Assembly: GCA_949297215.1 (NCBI GenBank)
Contig: CASFRV010000001.1
Coordinates: 248,001-312,000 of the forward strand
Direction of reading: 5' to 3'
Length of the DNA: 64,000 nt
Source of the DNA: an uncultured Bacteroidales bacterium
GTDB lineage: Bacteria; Bacteroidota; Bacteroidia; Bacteroidales; Bacteroidaceae
The notes below the pieces were generated by a model. The model worked only from the letters and a program-made list of their open reading frames with translations. It did no database searches and was not told the DNA's origin. The position numbers were made by a program, and so were the translations under genes. Positions within the stretch are counted from its first letter, which is position 1, and every line of letters begins with the position of its first letter. Below, piece after piece: positions 29,167-36,419 of this stretch.

Positions 29167-29763
29167 TCACAGCATCTTTAAAGCCTGTTTGATGATCTGT
29201 TCCACAGCGAGCGAGGGGTCGTCCTTGACGATTTGCAGCACCGTCTTTTGCGACGGGGCGGGCGGGAAGCCCAGCATCGTGAGGGCGGCCACGGCCTCGT
29301 CCACCGCCTGGTCCGTGCCGGCGGGCAGCGCGCCTGCGCCCTGCTCCGTGGCGGTCGTGCCGAAGGCTTTCACCTTGTCTTTCAGGTCGACGATGATGCG
29401 CTGTGCGGCTTTGGGCCCGATGCCCTTGACGCTGCGCAGCATGCGCTCGTTGCCGTCGCTGATGATGCGGCCCAGCTCGGCCGGGGTGAAGGCCGACAGG
29501 ACGGTGCGGGCTATTTGTCCGCCGATGCCCGTGACGCTGATGAGCGAGAGGAAGAGCTCGCGCTCCTCGCGCGTGGCAAAGCCGTAGAGCAGGTAGGCGT
29601 CGTCGCGTATGGCCTCGTAGACGTAGAGGCGTGCTTCGGCGTGGCCCTGGATGGCGGTGTAGGTGTTGAGCGATATGTAGAGCAGATAGCCCACGCCGTG
29701 GCAGTCGAGTACGGCCCATGCCGGCGTCAGCTCGTCGATGTTTCCTCTTATGTATTCGATCAT
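29167..29763 (-). CDS. ruvA: Holliday junction branch-migration protein RuvA
   Basis: 198-residue tetrameric protein that binds Holliday junctions and loads the RuvB helicase. N-terminal OB-fold starts MIEYIRGNIDELTPAW with VLDCHGVGYLLYIS; the central helix-hairpin-helix segments include SVTGIGGQIARTVLSAF and KGIGPKAAQRIIVDLKDK; a flexible linker leads to the C-terminal RuvB-binding domain (ALTMLGFPP). Length is standard. sprA follows 23 bp downstream. ruvB and ruvC are not in the window. No TAnnTTTG promoter was found in the 5' region. Confidence 0.97.
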   Translation of the reverse strand: MIEYIRGNIDELTPAWAVLDCHGVGYLLYISLNTYTAIQGHAEARLYVYEAIRDDAYLLYGFATREERELFLSLISVTGIGGQIARTVLSAFTPAELGRIISDGNERMLRSVKGIGPKAAQRIIVDLKDKVKAFGTTATEQGAGALPAGTDQAVDEAVAALTMLGFPPAPSQKTVLQIVKDDPSLAVEQIIKQALKML

Positions 29764-29944
29764 GTGGAAAAATCCGCTTTTATTCTGTTATAAAACGGGA
29801 AAACTGGGGTTTTATTATGCCCGGGGCCGATATTTCTGCACGTGCGGCCCGCGGTTTTCAGCGTGTCGTTTGCCGGGGCGTGCCGAGACGGGAGGCGGGG
29901 CGTGGCTGCTGCCTGCCTGCCCGCGGCTGCGGGCAGCAAAAAAA
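29764..29944. other. Non-coding gap upstream of ruvA
   Basis: This part of the 233-bp gap between ruvA and the GGGtGRT gene has a GC-rich core with a small palindrome (29917-29936). I recognise no gene, and no clear promoter for ruvA. Confidence 0.4.
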
Positions 29945-29974
29945 CTCCCGGCCGCGCCATGTGGCGGCCGGGAG
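29938..29974 (-). terminator. Terminator of the GGGtGRT/IscU-like operon
   Basis: 11-bp perfect stem CTCCCGGCCGC / GCGGCCGGGAG (29945-29955 with 29964-29974), followed on the minus strand by seven T (29944-29938). Confidence 0.8.
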
Positions 29975-29996
29975 CTGAAGGGCCGGGCCCGGTTGT

Positions 29997-31010
29997 TTAT
30001 TTCTTGTTGAGGGCCAGGTCGACGTTGACGGCGCAAGCTACGGAGCATCCCACCATCGGGTTGTTGCCGATGCCGAGGAAGCCCATCATCTCAACGTGTG
30101 CGGGCACGCTGGACGAGCCTGCAAACTGGGCGTCGCTGTGCATGCGGCCCAGCGTGTCGGTCATGCCGTACGAGGCGGGACCTGCGGCCATGTTGTCGGG
30201 ATGGAGCGTGCGGCCCGTTCCGCCACCGGAGGCTACGGAGAAATAGGGCTTGCCTGCGAGCACGCGCTCTTTCTTGTACGTGCCGGCAACGGGGTGCTGG
30301 AAGCGCGTCGGGTTGGTGGAGTTGCCCGTGATGGACACGTCCACGTTTTCCTTCCACATGATGGCCACGCCTTCGCGCACGTCGTCGGCGCCGTAGCAGT
30401 TGACCTTGGCGCGGGGGCCGTCGCTGTATGCCGTGGTGTTCACCACTTTCAGTTCGCCCGTATAATAGTCGAACTGCGTCTGGACATACGTGAAGCCGTT
30501 GATGCGGGAAATGATCATGGCGGCGTCTTTGCCCAGTCCGTTCAGGATGCAGCGCAGGGGGTTCTTGCGAACCTTGTTGGCCATTTCGGCAATCTTGATG
30601 GCGCCTTCGGCGGCGGCGAAACTCTCGTGACCGGCCAGGAAGGCGAAGCATTGCGTCTCTTCCGACAGGAGGCGGGCGGCCAGGTTGCCGTGGCCAAGAC
30701 CTACCTTACGGTCGTCGGCTACGGAGCCGGGGATGCAGAATGCCTGCAAGCCCTCGCCGATGTATTCGGCTGCCTCAACAGCGTTTTTCGCACCTTCCTT
30801 CAAAGCGATGGCCGAACCTACGACGTAGGCCCACTTGGCGTTTTCGAAGCAGATGCCCTGGGTTTCCTGACACGTCATGTAGGGGTCAAGGCCGTAGCTG
30901 TCGCAAATCTGGTTGGCTTCTTCGATATCTTTGATGCCGTGCTTGTTGAGCGCTGCGATGACTTGGTTGATACGGCGCTCCTGGCTCTCAAACTTTACTT
31001 CTCTTATCAT
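29997..31010 (-). CDS. GGGtGRT-family protein of unknown function
   Basis: 337-residue soluble protein, recognised by the motif GGGTGRT at 262-268 (within VASGGGTGRTLHPDNMAAG), for which the family is named. To my knowledge it has no assigned activity. It has nine cysteines (36, 47, 54, 92, 121, 154, 205, 322, 326), several in short sequence motifs (CDSYGLDPYMTC, FCIPG, GCSVACAVN) that may bind iron or a cluster. There is no signal peptide or membrane segment. It lies 15 bp downstream of an IscU/NifU-like scaffold gene with no promoter between, and a terminator follows, so the two form a two-gene operon. A role in building or delivering a specific Fe-S cofactor is inference from this context only. 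Confidence 0.85.
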   Translation of the reverse strand: MIREVKFESQERRINQVIAALNKHGIKDIEEANQICDSYGLDPYMTCQETQGICFENAKWAYVVGSAIALKEGAKNAVEAAEYIGEGLQAFCIPGSVADDRKVGLGHGNLAARLLSEETQCFAFLAGHESFAAAEGAIKIAEMANKVRKNPLRCILNGLGKDAAMIISRINGFTYVQTQFDYYTGELKVVNTTAYSDGPRAKVNCYGADDVREGVAIMWKENVDVSITGNSTNPTRFQHPVAGTYKKERVLAGKPYFSVASGGGTGRTLHPDNMAAGPASYGMTDTLGRMHSDAQFAGSSSVPAHVEMMGFLGIGNNPMVGCSVACAVNVDLALNKK

Positions 31011-31025
31011 GATATGTTCCTCCTC

Positions 31026-31727
31026 TTATTCTTTACGCGGGTCAATATACTTAACGGCGCCCTGTTCGGCCGTGAAACGACCGTAATGACCCGTCACTTT
31101 CTTCAATGCCTCGTTGGCGTCGGTGCCTTTCTTCACCTCTTCCATGAACTTGCCCATGTGGACAAACTCGTAACCGATGACCTGGTTGTCCTTGTCGAGG
31201 GCCATGCGCGTGATGTAGCCTTCGGTGAGTTCCAGATAGCGGGTGCCTTTGGCCAGCGTGCCGTAGAGCGTGCCAGTCTGGCTGCGGAGGCCCTTGCCCA
31301 GGTCTTCAAGGCCGGCTCCGATGACGAGTCCGCCCTCGGAGAAGGCGCTCTGCGTGCGGCCGTAGACAATCTGCAGGAAGAGCTCGCGCATGGCCGTGTT
31401 GATGGCGTCGCATACGAGGTCGGTGTTGAGGGCTTCGAGAATGGTCTTTCCGGGAAGGATTTCAGAAGCCATGGCAGCGGAGTGGGTCATACCGGAGCAG
31501 CCGATGGTCTCGACGAGGCATTCCTGGATGACGCCTTCCTTGACGTTGAGCGTCAGCTTGCAGGCACCCTGCTGGGGAGCGCACCAGCCCACACCGTGGG
31601 TAAGGCCCGATATGTCCTTTATTTCCTTGGCATGCACCCATTTGCCCTCTTCGGGGATGGGAGCGTTTTCGTGCTTCGGGCCTTTGGCCACGCAGCACAT
31701 TTCCTTTACTTCGTTAGAGTACTCCAT
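31026..31727 (-). CDS. IscU/NifU-like Fe-S cluster assembly scaffold
   Basis: 233 residues, longer than IscU (about 128). The central region resembles the NifU N-terminal scaffold: VIQECLVETIGCSGMTHSAA (67-85 area), followed by SEILPGKTILEALN, the counterpart of IscU's GCGSAIASS...GKTVEEAL. Cysteines are at 11, 12, 49, 56, 70, 77 and 106, more than the three of IscU. The N-terminal EMCCVAKGP and the C-terminal about 100 residues are additions. It carries its own promoter at 31792-31799 and is transcribed into the GGGtGRT gene. Not the housekeeping SUF scaffold by its neighbours: no sufB, sufC, sufD, sufS, iscS or hscA is here. Confidence 0.83.
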   Translation of the reverse strand: MEYSNEVKEMCCVAKGPKHENAPIPEEGKWVHAKEIKDISGLTHGVGWCAPQQGACKLTLNVKEGVIQECLVETIGCSGMTHSAAMASEILPGKTILEALNTDLVCDAINTAMRELFLQIVYGRTQSAFSEGGLVIGAGLEDLGKGLRSQTGTLYGTLAKGTRYLELTEGYITRMALDKDNQVIGYEFVHMGKFMEEVKKGTDANEALKKVTGHYGRFTAEQGAVKYIDPRKE

Positions 31728-31791
31728 GTCGCTAAAAATATTTAGGTGTAAAATATCTTTTCTTCCGGAAAGCTTTTCATTCTTCCCCGTG

Positions 31792-31799
31792 CAAAGTTA
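31792..31799 (-). promoter_or_regulatory. Promoter -7 element for the scaffold/GGGtGRT operon
   Basis: TAACTTTG on the minus strand matches TAnnTTTG and lies 64 bp before the ATG. No TTTG at -33. Confidence 0.6.
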
Positions 31800-31968
31800 A
31801 GACAAATCTCTTATATGCCGCGCAGAAAACGGCGTTTTTTAGCGCTTTCCGGCTTGATAGCGGCGGCGTGGCCTGTGGCAGCCACACCTTATTATATATA
31901 GATGCGCCGGCCGCACCTCCCGTGGCGGGGAGGGCGGGCCGGCGCGATGAGCGGTGGCCGCCGGGGCC
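31800..31968. other. Intergenic segment 3' of the MarR gene
   Basis: 169 bp holding a 9-bp inverted repeat GCGCCGGCC / GGCCGGCGC (31904-31912 with 31937-31945) just past the MarR stop. On the minus strand it is followed only by an AT-rich stretch (ATCTATATATAA), so a terminator is possible but not clear. Confidence 0.4.
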
Positions 31969-32433
31969 TCAGGAGGCGGTTTGACGGCTTTCGTCGGTCT
32001 TGGCGTTTTCGAAGATGCGGCGAAGTACCTCCTGGCAGATGTTGAGCTCTTCCAGGCCCAGGCCTTTGAGCATGTCCTTCAGGGTGCGGAGCGCCGTTTT
32101 CTGCGCCCGGGCCGTTATGTCGCGCCCGAGCGGCGTGAGGTTGATAATGTTGGAGCGCCGGTCGCGCAGATTTTTTTCGCGGCTGACCCATCCCGTCAGT
32201 TCCATGCTGTCGATGAGGCGTGTCATCGAAGGCTTGTCCTTGTAGGTGGCGTTGCAGAGCGCCTGCTGGCTCACTCCGTCCTGTTCGGAGAGGTAAATGA
32301 GCACTGTCCACTGCTCAGGACTCAGGTCGAGGCCGGCACTGATGAAATCCTTGTGGAGGCGGCGGCTGATGACAGTGGAAACCTTGCCGTTGAGGATGGC
32401 AAAAACGAGGCGGATGTCGATGTTCAGATCCAT
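31969..32433 (-). CDS. MarR-family transcriptional regulator
   Basis: 154-residue winged helix-turn-helix protein. Seen: QWTVLIYLSEQDGVSQQALCNATYKDKPSMTRLIDSMELTGWVSREKNLRDRRSNIINLT (in separate motifs: the recognition-helix region KPSMTRLIDSMELTGW and the wing DRRSNIINLTPLG). MarR regulators usually dimerise and repress nearby genes until a small aromatic ligand or oxidant binds. The target is not evident: it is divergent from tig and downstream of neither the scaffold operon nor any efflux gene. Regulation of its own promoter (32520-32527), adjacent to the tig promoter, is possible. No inverted-repeat operator was recognised. Confidence 0.9.
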   Translation of the reverse strand: MDLNIDIRLVFAILNGKVSTVISRRLHKDFISAGLDLSPEQWTVLIYLSEQDGVSQQALCNATYKDKPSMTRLIDSMELTGWVSREKNLRDRRSNIINLTPLGRDITARAQKTALRTLKDMLKGLGLEELNICQEVLRRIFENAKTDESRQTAS

Positions 32434-32519
32434 TGTGGGAATGTAGCTGTATGGTTACGGGCAAGGCGGCGCGGGCAGAGCCGTTGCGGGGCGTTGCGGC
32501 CGCTTTTATCCCTTTCGGG

Positions 32520-32527
32520 CAAAGGTA
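32520..32527 (-). promoter_or_regulatory. Promoter -7 element for the MarR gene
   Basis: TACCTTTG on the minus strand, 86 bp before the ATG. The divergent tig promoter begins 30 bp away. Confidence 0.5.
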
Positions 32528-32556
32528 CGTATTTTTCTAATTTCTCTGCCTTTTGC

Positions 32557-32588
32557 TTTGACTAAATAAAAGAAAAATACTACTTTTG
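32557..32588 (+). promoter_or_regulatory. Promoter for tig
   Basis: TTTG (32557-32560) and TACTTTTG (32581-32588) with a 20-bp spacer. The ATG at 32723 is 134 bp beyond the -7 element, an unusually long leader; I see no strong hairpin in it. Confidence 0.8.
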
Positions 32589-32722
32589 CATCTGCTGAAA
32601 TGCGGGGAGCATCCGCTTCTGCGCCGGAAGGGCCCGTTTCCGAAAGCTGAGACCGACGGAATTGATGGGCTTTACTTTCGTGCTGAGAAAGAAGGAAAAA
32701 TATAAACATTTAATCAGATAAG

Positions 32723-34090
32723 ATGAACATTTCGTTAGAGAACGTAGACAAGGTGAGCGCCTGCCTTACCTTGCAACTGGAAAAAGCCGATTACGAGGGC
32801 GAGGTGAAAAAGCTGCTGCGCACTTTTTGCCAGAAAGCCCAGGTACACGGTTTCCGTCCTGGAAAACTGCCCATGAGCGTCGCCATCAAGATGTATGGCA
32901 GCCAGGCCAAGGCCGAAGCCGTCGACCACATGGTCTCGGAAAAGCTTTCTGCATATCTTACCGAAAACAAAGTGCAACTGCTGGGACAGCCCATGGTGAG
33001 CGACAAGCAGCCCATCATCGATTTTGAAAAGCAAGACAACTTTGAGTTCCTTTTCGACATAGCTCTCAAGCCCGACTTTACCGTTGAGGCAACGGTAGAC
33101 GACCATATACCGTATTATGACATCGAGGTGTCGGACGAAATGGTGAGCAAGCAGGTAGACGACTATGCCCAGCGCGGCGGCCATTCTGTTTCGGTGGACG
33201 AATATGCCGATAAGGACATCGTGCGCGGAACGCTGGCCGAGCTCGACGAAAACGGTCAGCCCAAGGAGGGCGGACTGGTGGTAGAAAAGGCATCGCTCAT
33301 GCCTTCCTACTTCAAGAACGACGAGCAGAAAAAGGTGTTCGACGGCGTGAAGAAAAACACGGTCGTGACGCTGAACCTCTCGAAAGCCTACGACGGCAAC
33401 GAGGCCGAGGTGGCTTCGCTCCTGAAGGTGAAGAAGGAAGAGGCCGGCGCCTACACGGGCGACTTCTCGTTCCAGATCGACGAAATTTCCCGCTACATGC
33501 CGGCCGAGGTTGGCCAGGAGCTCTTCGACCAGGTGTTTGGCGAAGGACAGGTGAAGAGCGAGGAGGAATTCCGCGCCAAGATCAAGGAGGCCATTGCCGC
33601 CAACATGGCTCACAACAGCGATTACAAGTTCCTGGTGGACGCCCGCGCCTATTTTGAGCAGAAAGTGGGCGAACTCGAATTCTCGGAACCGCTGCTGAAG
33701 AAGTTCTTGCAAAATTCGCACCGCAGCGAAAAGAACGAGCCCATGAGCGCCGAAGAGCTCGACAAGGCCTACGAGGGCAACATCAAGAGCTTGAAGTGGG
33801 AGCTCATCAAAGACAAATTTGCCACCCAGCTGCATATCGAAATAAAGCAGGAAGAGGTGAAGGCTACCGCCGTGGGAGCTGCCCGTATGCAGTTTGCACA
33901 GTATGGTATGATGAACGTTCCCGAGCAGTATATCGAACAGTATGCCGCCGACATGATGAAGAAAGAAGAAAACGTGCGCTACTACTTCGACGCCTGCCTC
34001 AACTCCAAGCTGACGGCCGCCCTGAAAGAGACCGTGACGTTAGACCGCAAGACGGTTTCGATGGAAGATTTCAACAAAATGTTTGAATAA
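32723..34090 (+). CDS. tig: Trigger factor, ribosome-associated chaperone
   Basis: 455-residue chaperone. It binds ribosomal protein L23 at the exit tunnel and shields new chains. The ribosome-binding signature GFRPGKLP is at 43-50. A central segment (about 150-240) corresponds to the PPIase-type domain, but it is poorly conserved in sequence here. The C-terminal helical cradle follows. In many bacteria tig, clpP and clpX are adjacent, as here. The clpP ATG is 211 bp downstream, and that gap holds a 24-bp hairpin rather than a plain promoter. Confidence 0.93.
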   Translation: MNISLENVDKVSACLTLQLEKADYEGEVKKLLRTFCQKAQVHGFRPGKLPMSVAIKMYGSQAKAEAVDHMVSEKLSAYLTENKVQLLGQPMVSDKQPIIDFEKQDNFEFLFDIALKPDFTVEATVDDHIPYYDIEVSDEMVSKQVDDYAQRGGHSVSVDEYADKDIVRGTLAELDENGQPKEGGLVVEKASLMPSYFKNDEQKKVFDGVKKNTVVTLNLSKAYDGNEAEVASLLKVKKEEAGAYTGDFSFQIDEISRYMPAEVGQELFDQVFGEGQVKSEEEFRAKIKEAIAANMAHNSDYKFLVDARAYFEQKVGELEFSEPLLKKFLQNSHRSEKNEPMSAEELDKAYEGNIKSLKWELIKDKFATQLHIEIKQEEVKATAVGAARMQFAQYGMMNVPEQYIEQYAADMMKKEENVRYYFDACLNSKLTAALKETVTLDRKTVSMEDFNKMFE

Positions 34091-34124
34091 CCACCGGACC
34101 GACAGCCGGAGCTTTCAATAAGGA

Positions 34125-34204
34125 GAAAGTCAATAAGAGGCCGAAGACGCACAAGGGTTCCATCCGCAGAGGACGGGGCGGTCTTCAGCTTCCTGTTGAC
34201 TTTC
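34125..34204 (+). other. Long hairpin in the tig-clpP gap
   Basis: 24-nt arms 34125-34148 and 34181-34204 pair with two true mismatches (two other positions are G-U). The 32-nt loop is GC-rich. The right arm ends in GACTTTC and is followed by TTTG, too short for a classic T-run. The gap 34091-34301 otherwise has no gene or promoter element I recognise. Confidence 0.7.
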
Positions 34205-34301
34205 TTTGACTAACAAACCTGTCGGAAACGAGAGCCTTGCCCACGCGGCGCATCGGAAAACGGTGCGACCACGCGCGGGCACCCCAAAAACAGACGAGAA
34301 A

Positions 34302-34976
34302 ATGAACGATTTCAGAAAATTTGCAACGGGACACCTGGGCATCAATTCCCAGGCGCTCGACGACGTAATCAAGAGTCAGAACCAATATCTGAACCCGTAC
34401 ATCCTGGAAGAACGCCAACTGAACGTAACGCAGATGGACGTGTTCTCCCGCCTGATGATGGACCGCATCATCTTCCTGGGTACGCAGATCGACGATTATA
34501 CGGCCAACACGCTCCAAGCACAGCTGCTCTATCTCGACTCGTGCGACCCCGGGAAGGACATATCCATCTATATCAATTCGCCGGGCGGCTCCGTATATGC
34601 CGGGCTTGGCATCTACGACACCATGCAATTCATCAGTAGCGACGTAGCCACTATTTGTACGGGAATGGCCGCGTCGATGGCCGCCGTTTTGCTGGTGGCC
34701 GGGGCCGAGGGGAAGCGGTCGGCGCTCAAGCACAGCCGCGTGATGATACATCAGCCGATGGGTGGCGCACAGGGCCAGGCGTCGGACATCGAAATCACGG
34801 CCCGTGAAATCCAGAAGCTGAAAAAAGAACTCTATACCATCATTGCCGACCATTCGCATACCGACTATGAAAAGGTGTGGGCCGACTCGGACCGTGATTA
34901 CTGGATGACGGCAGAGGAGGCAAAAGAGTATGGAATGATCGATCGCGTGTTAGCCCGTAAGCCCAATGACAAATAA
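34302..34976 (+). CDS. clpP: ATP-dependent Clp protease proteolytic subunit
   Basis: 224-residue serine protease that forms two stacked heptamers and works with ClpX. The catalytic triad is visible: Ser125 in GMAASMAAV, His150 in MIHQPMGG and Asp199 in SDRDYWM, with the 25 and 49 residue spacings of E. coli ClpP. The N-terminus is about 28 residues longer than E. coli's mature enzyme, so a propeptide may be removed. The ATG 34302 is chosen because the conserved chain starts there; an in-frame upstream TTG at 34206 would add unrelated sequence from the hairpin gap. The stop overlaps the start of clpX by 11 bp. Confidence 0.97.
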   Translation: MNDFRKFATGHLGINSQALDDVIKSQNQYLNPYILEERQLNVTQMDVFSRLMMDRIIFLGTQIDDYTANTLQAQLLYLDSCDPGKDISIYINSPGGSVYAGLGIYDTMQFISSDVATICTGMAASMAAVLLVAGAEGKRSALKHSRVMIHQPMGGAQGQASDIEITAREIQKLKKELYTIIADHSHTDYEKVWADSDRDYWMTAEEAKEYGMIDRVLARKPNDK

Positions 34977-36216
34977 AAAACATTGCAGCATTTGCGGCAG
35001 AACCGAGGACCAGGTGATGCTCCTCATCCAGGGGCCTAAGGGAAATATCTGCAACGAATGTATCGCCGCAGCCCATCAGGTGATGGAGGAGGCCCTGCCC
35101 GGCTATGCCGAGCAGGCAACGGAAGCTGCCGGCAAGACGCAGAAGGATAGCCCCATCGACATGGACAAACTGCCCAGGCCGAAGGACATCAAGGAGTACC
35201 TCGATGAGTATGTCATCGGGCAGGATGCCGCCAAGCGCAACCTGGCAGTGGCCGTTTACAACCATTATAAGCGCCTGTACCGGAAGGATAAACCCGAGGA
35301 CGACGGCGTGGAGATCGAAAAGTCGAACATCATCATGGTGGGCTCGACGGGAACGGGCAAGACGCTGCTGGCGCGCACCATCGCACGGCGGCTGGACGTG
35401 CCTTTCACCATCGTGGACGCAACGGTGTTTACCGAGGCCGGCTACGTGGGCGAGGACATCGAGAGCATCTTGTCGCGCCTGTTGCAGGTGGCCGACTATG
35501 ACAAGGAGCGCGCCGAGCGCGGCATCGTGTTCATTGACGAGATAGACAAAATAGCCCGCAAGTCGGACAACCCGTCTATCACGCGCGACGTGAGCGGCGA
35601 GGGCGTGCAGCAGGGATTGCTGAAACTGCTGGAAGGCTCCGTCGTGAACGTACCGCCTAAAGGCGGCCGCAAGCATCCCGACCAGGACTATGTGCACGTG
35701 GATACGCGCAACATCCTGTTTATCTGCGGTGGAGCGTTCGACGGCATCGAGAAAAAAATAGCCCAGCGCCTGAACACGCACACCGTGGGCTACGACTCGG
35801 TGCAGAACGCCCGGAGAATAGACACGGCCGACCTGATGCAATACATCGAGCCGCAGGATTTGAAGTCGTTTGGCCTCATCCCCGAAATCATCGGTCGCCT
35901 GCCCGTGCTCACCTATCTGCAACCGTTGGACAGAGAAGCCCTGCGCCGAATATTGACCGAACCGAAAAATTCGATCATCAAGCAATACGTAAAACTCTTT
36001 GAGATGGACGGCGTGCGCTTGGAGTTCACTCCTGAAGCCTTGGACTATATCGTCGGAAAGGCCATAGAGTATAAGCTGGGCGCCCGTGGCTTGCGCTCCA
36101 TCACGGAGAGCATCATGACAGACGCGATGTATGAGGCACCCTCGTCCGGCGAAAAAGAGTTTATCGTAACGCGTGAATATGCGCAGACTCAATATGAGAA
36201 AACCGCGCATCTGTAA
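34966..36216 (+). CDS. clpX: ATP-dependent Clp protease ATP-binding subunit ClpX
   Basis: 416-residue AAA+ unfoldase. An N-terminal zinc-binding domain has Cys7, Cys10, Cys29 and Cys32. The ATPase domain has Walker A GSTGTGKT (126-133), Walker B IDEID (190-194) and the pore loop [11 protein letters not shown] with the RKH motif. The ClpP-docking loop, IGF in E. coli, reads VGY at 274-276. ClpXP degrades ssrA-tagged proteins; the tmRNA at 52.3 kb supplies such tags. Translationally coupled to clpP (11-bp overlap). Confidence 0.97.
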   Translation: MTNKKHCSICGRTEDQVMLLIQGPKGNICNECIAAAHQVMEEALPGYAEQATEAAGKTQKDSPIDMDKLPRPKDIKEYLDEYVIGQDAAKRNLAVAVYNHYKRLYRKDKPEDDGVEIEKSNIIMVGSTGTGKTLLARTIARRLDVPFTIVDATVFTEAGYVGEDIESILSRLLQVADYDKERAERGIVFIDEIDKIARKSDNPSITRDVSGEGVQQGLLKLLEGSVVNVPPKGGRKHPDQDYVHVDTRNILFICGGAFDGIEKKIAQRLNTHTVGYDSVQNARRIDTADLMQYIEPQDLKSFGLIPEIIGRLPVLTYLQPLDREALRRILTEPKNSIIKQYVKLFEMDGVRLEFTPEALDYIVGKAIEYKLGARGLRSITESIMTDAMYEAPSSGEKEFIVTREYAQTQYEKTAHL

Positions 36217-36233
36217 CAGACGCTATGAGGGGT

Positions 36234-36249
36234 GCAGACGTTCGTCTGC
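36234..36249 (+). other. Palindrome downstream of clpX
   Basis: GCAGAC / GTCTGC arms around a GTTC loop (perfect palindrome), 18 bp after the clpX stop. There is no T-run directly after it, so it may be an RNA stem or a weak terminator. Confidence 0.4.
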
Positions 36250-36347
36250 GGAATAGATGTAGTAATTAAAAGCTGAAAGCCGGTACCGGGAAGAAAAATT
36301 TTTTATGTTTTTCCCCGTCTTCTCCGCACGAATTCAAAACTTGTTCA

Positions 36348-36355
36348 TAACTTTG
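36348..36355 (+). promoter_or_regulatory. Promoter -7 element for recQ
   Basis: TAACTTTG, 65 bp before the recQ ATG, within a locally AT-rich tract. No TTTG at -33. Confidence 0.5.
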
Positions 36356-36419
36356 TTAGAGGAAAGAGAGTGGTATGCTGCTTTCTTTCCTTTTCCTCAA
36401 CGACAAAACTGCAAGTGCC

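Noticed and set aside
29144-29719. Extending SprA upstream by 192 codons in the same frame.
   Set aside because: That stretch lies wholly within ruvA and would put the signal peptide in the middle of the protein. ATG 29143 gives a proper signal peptide.
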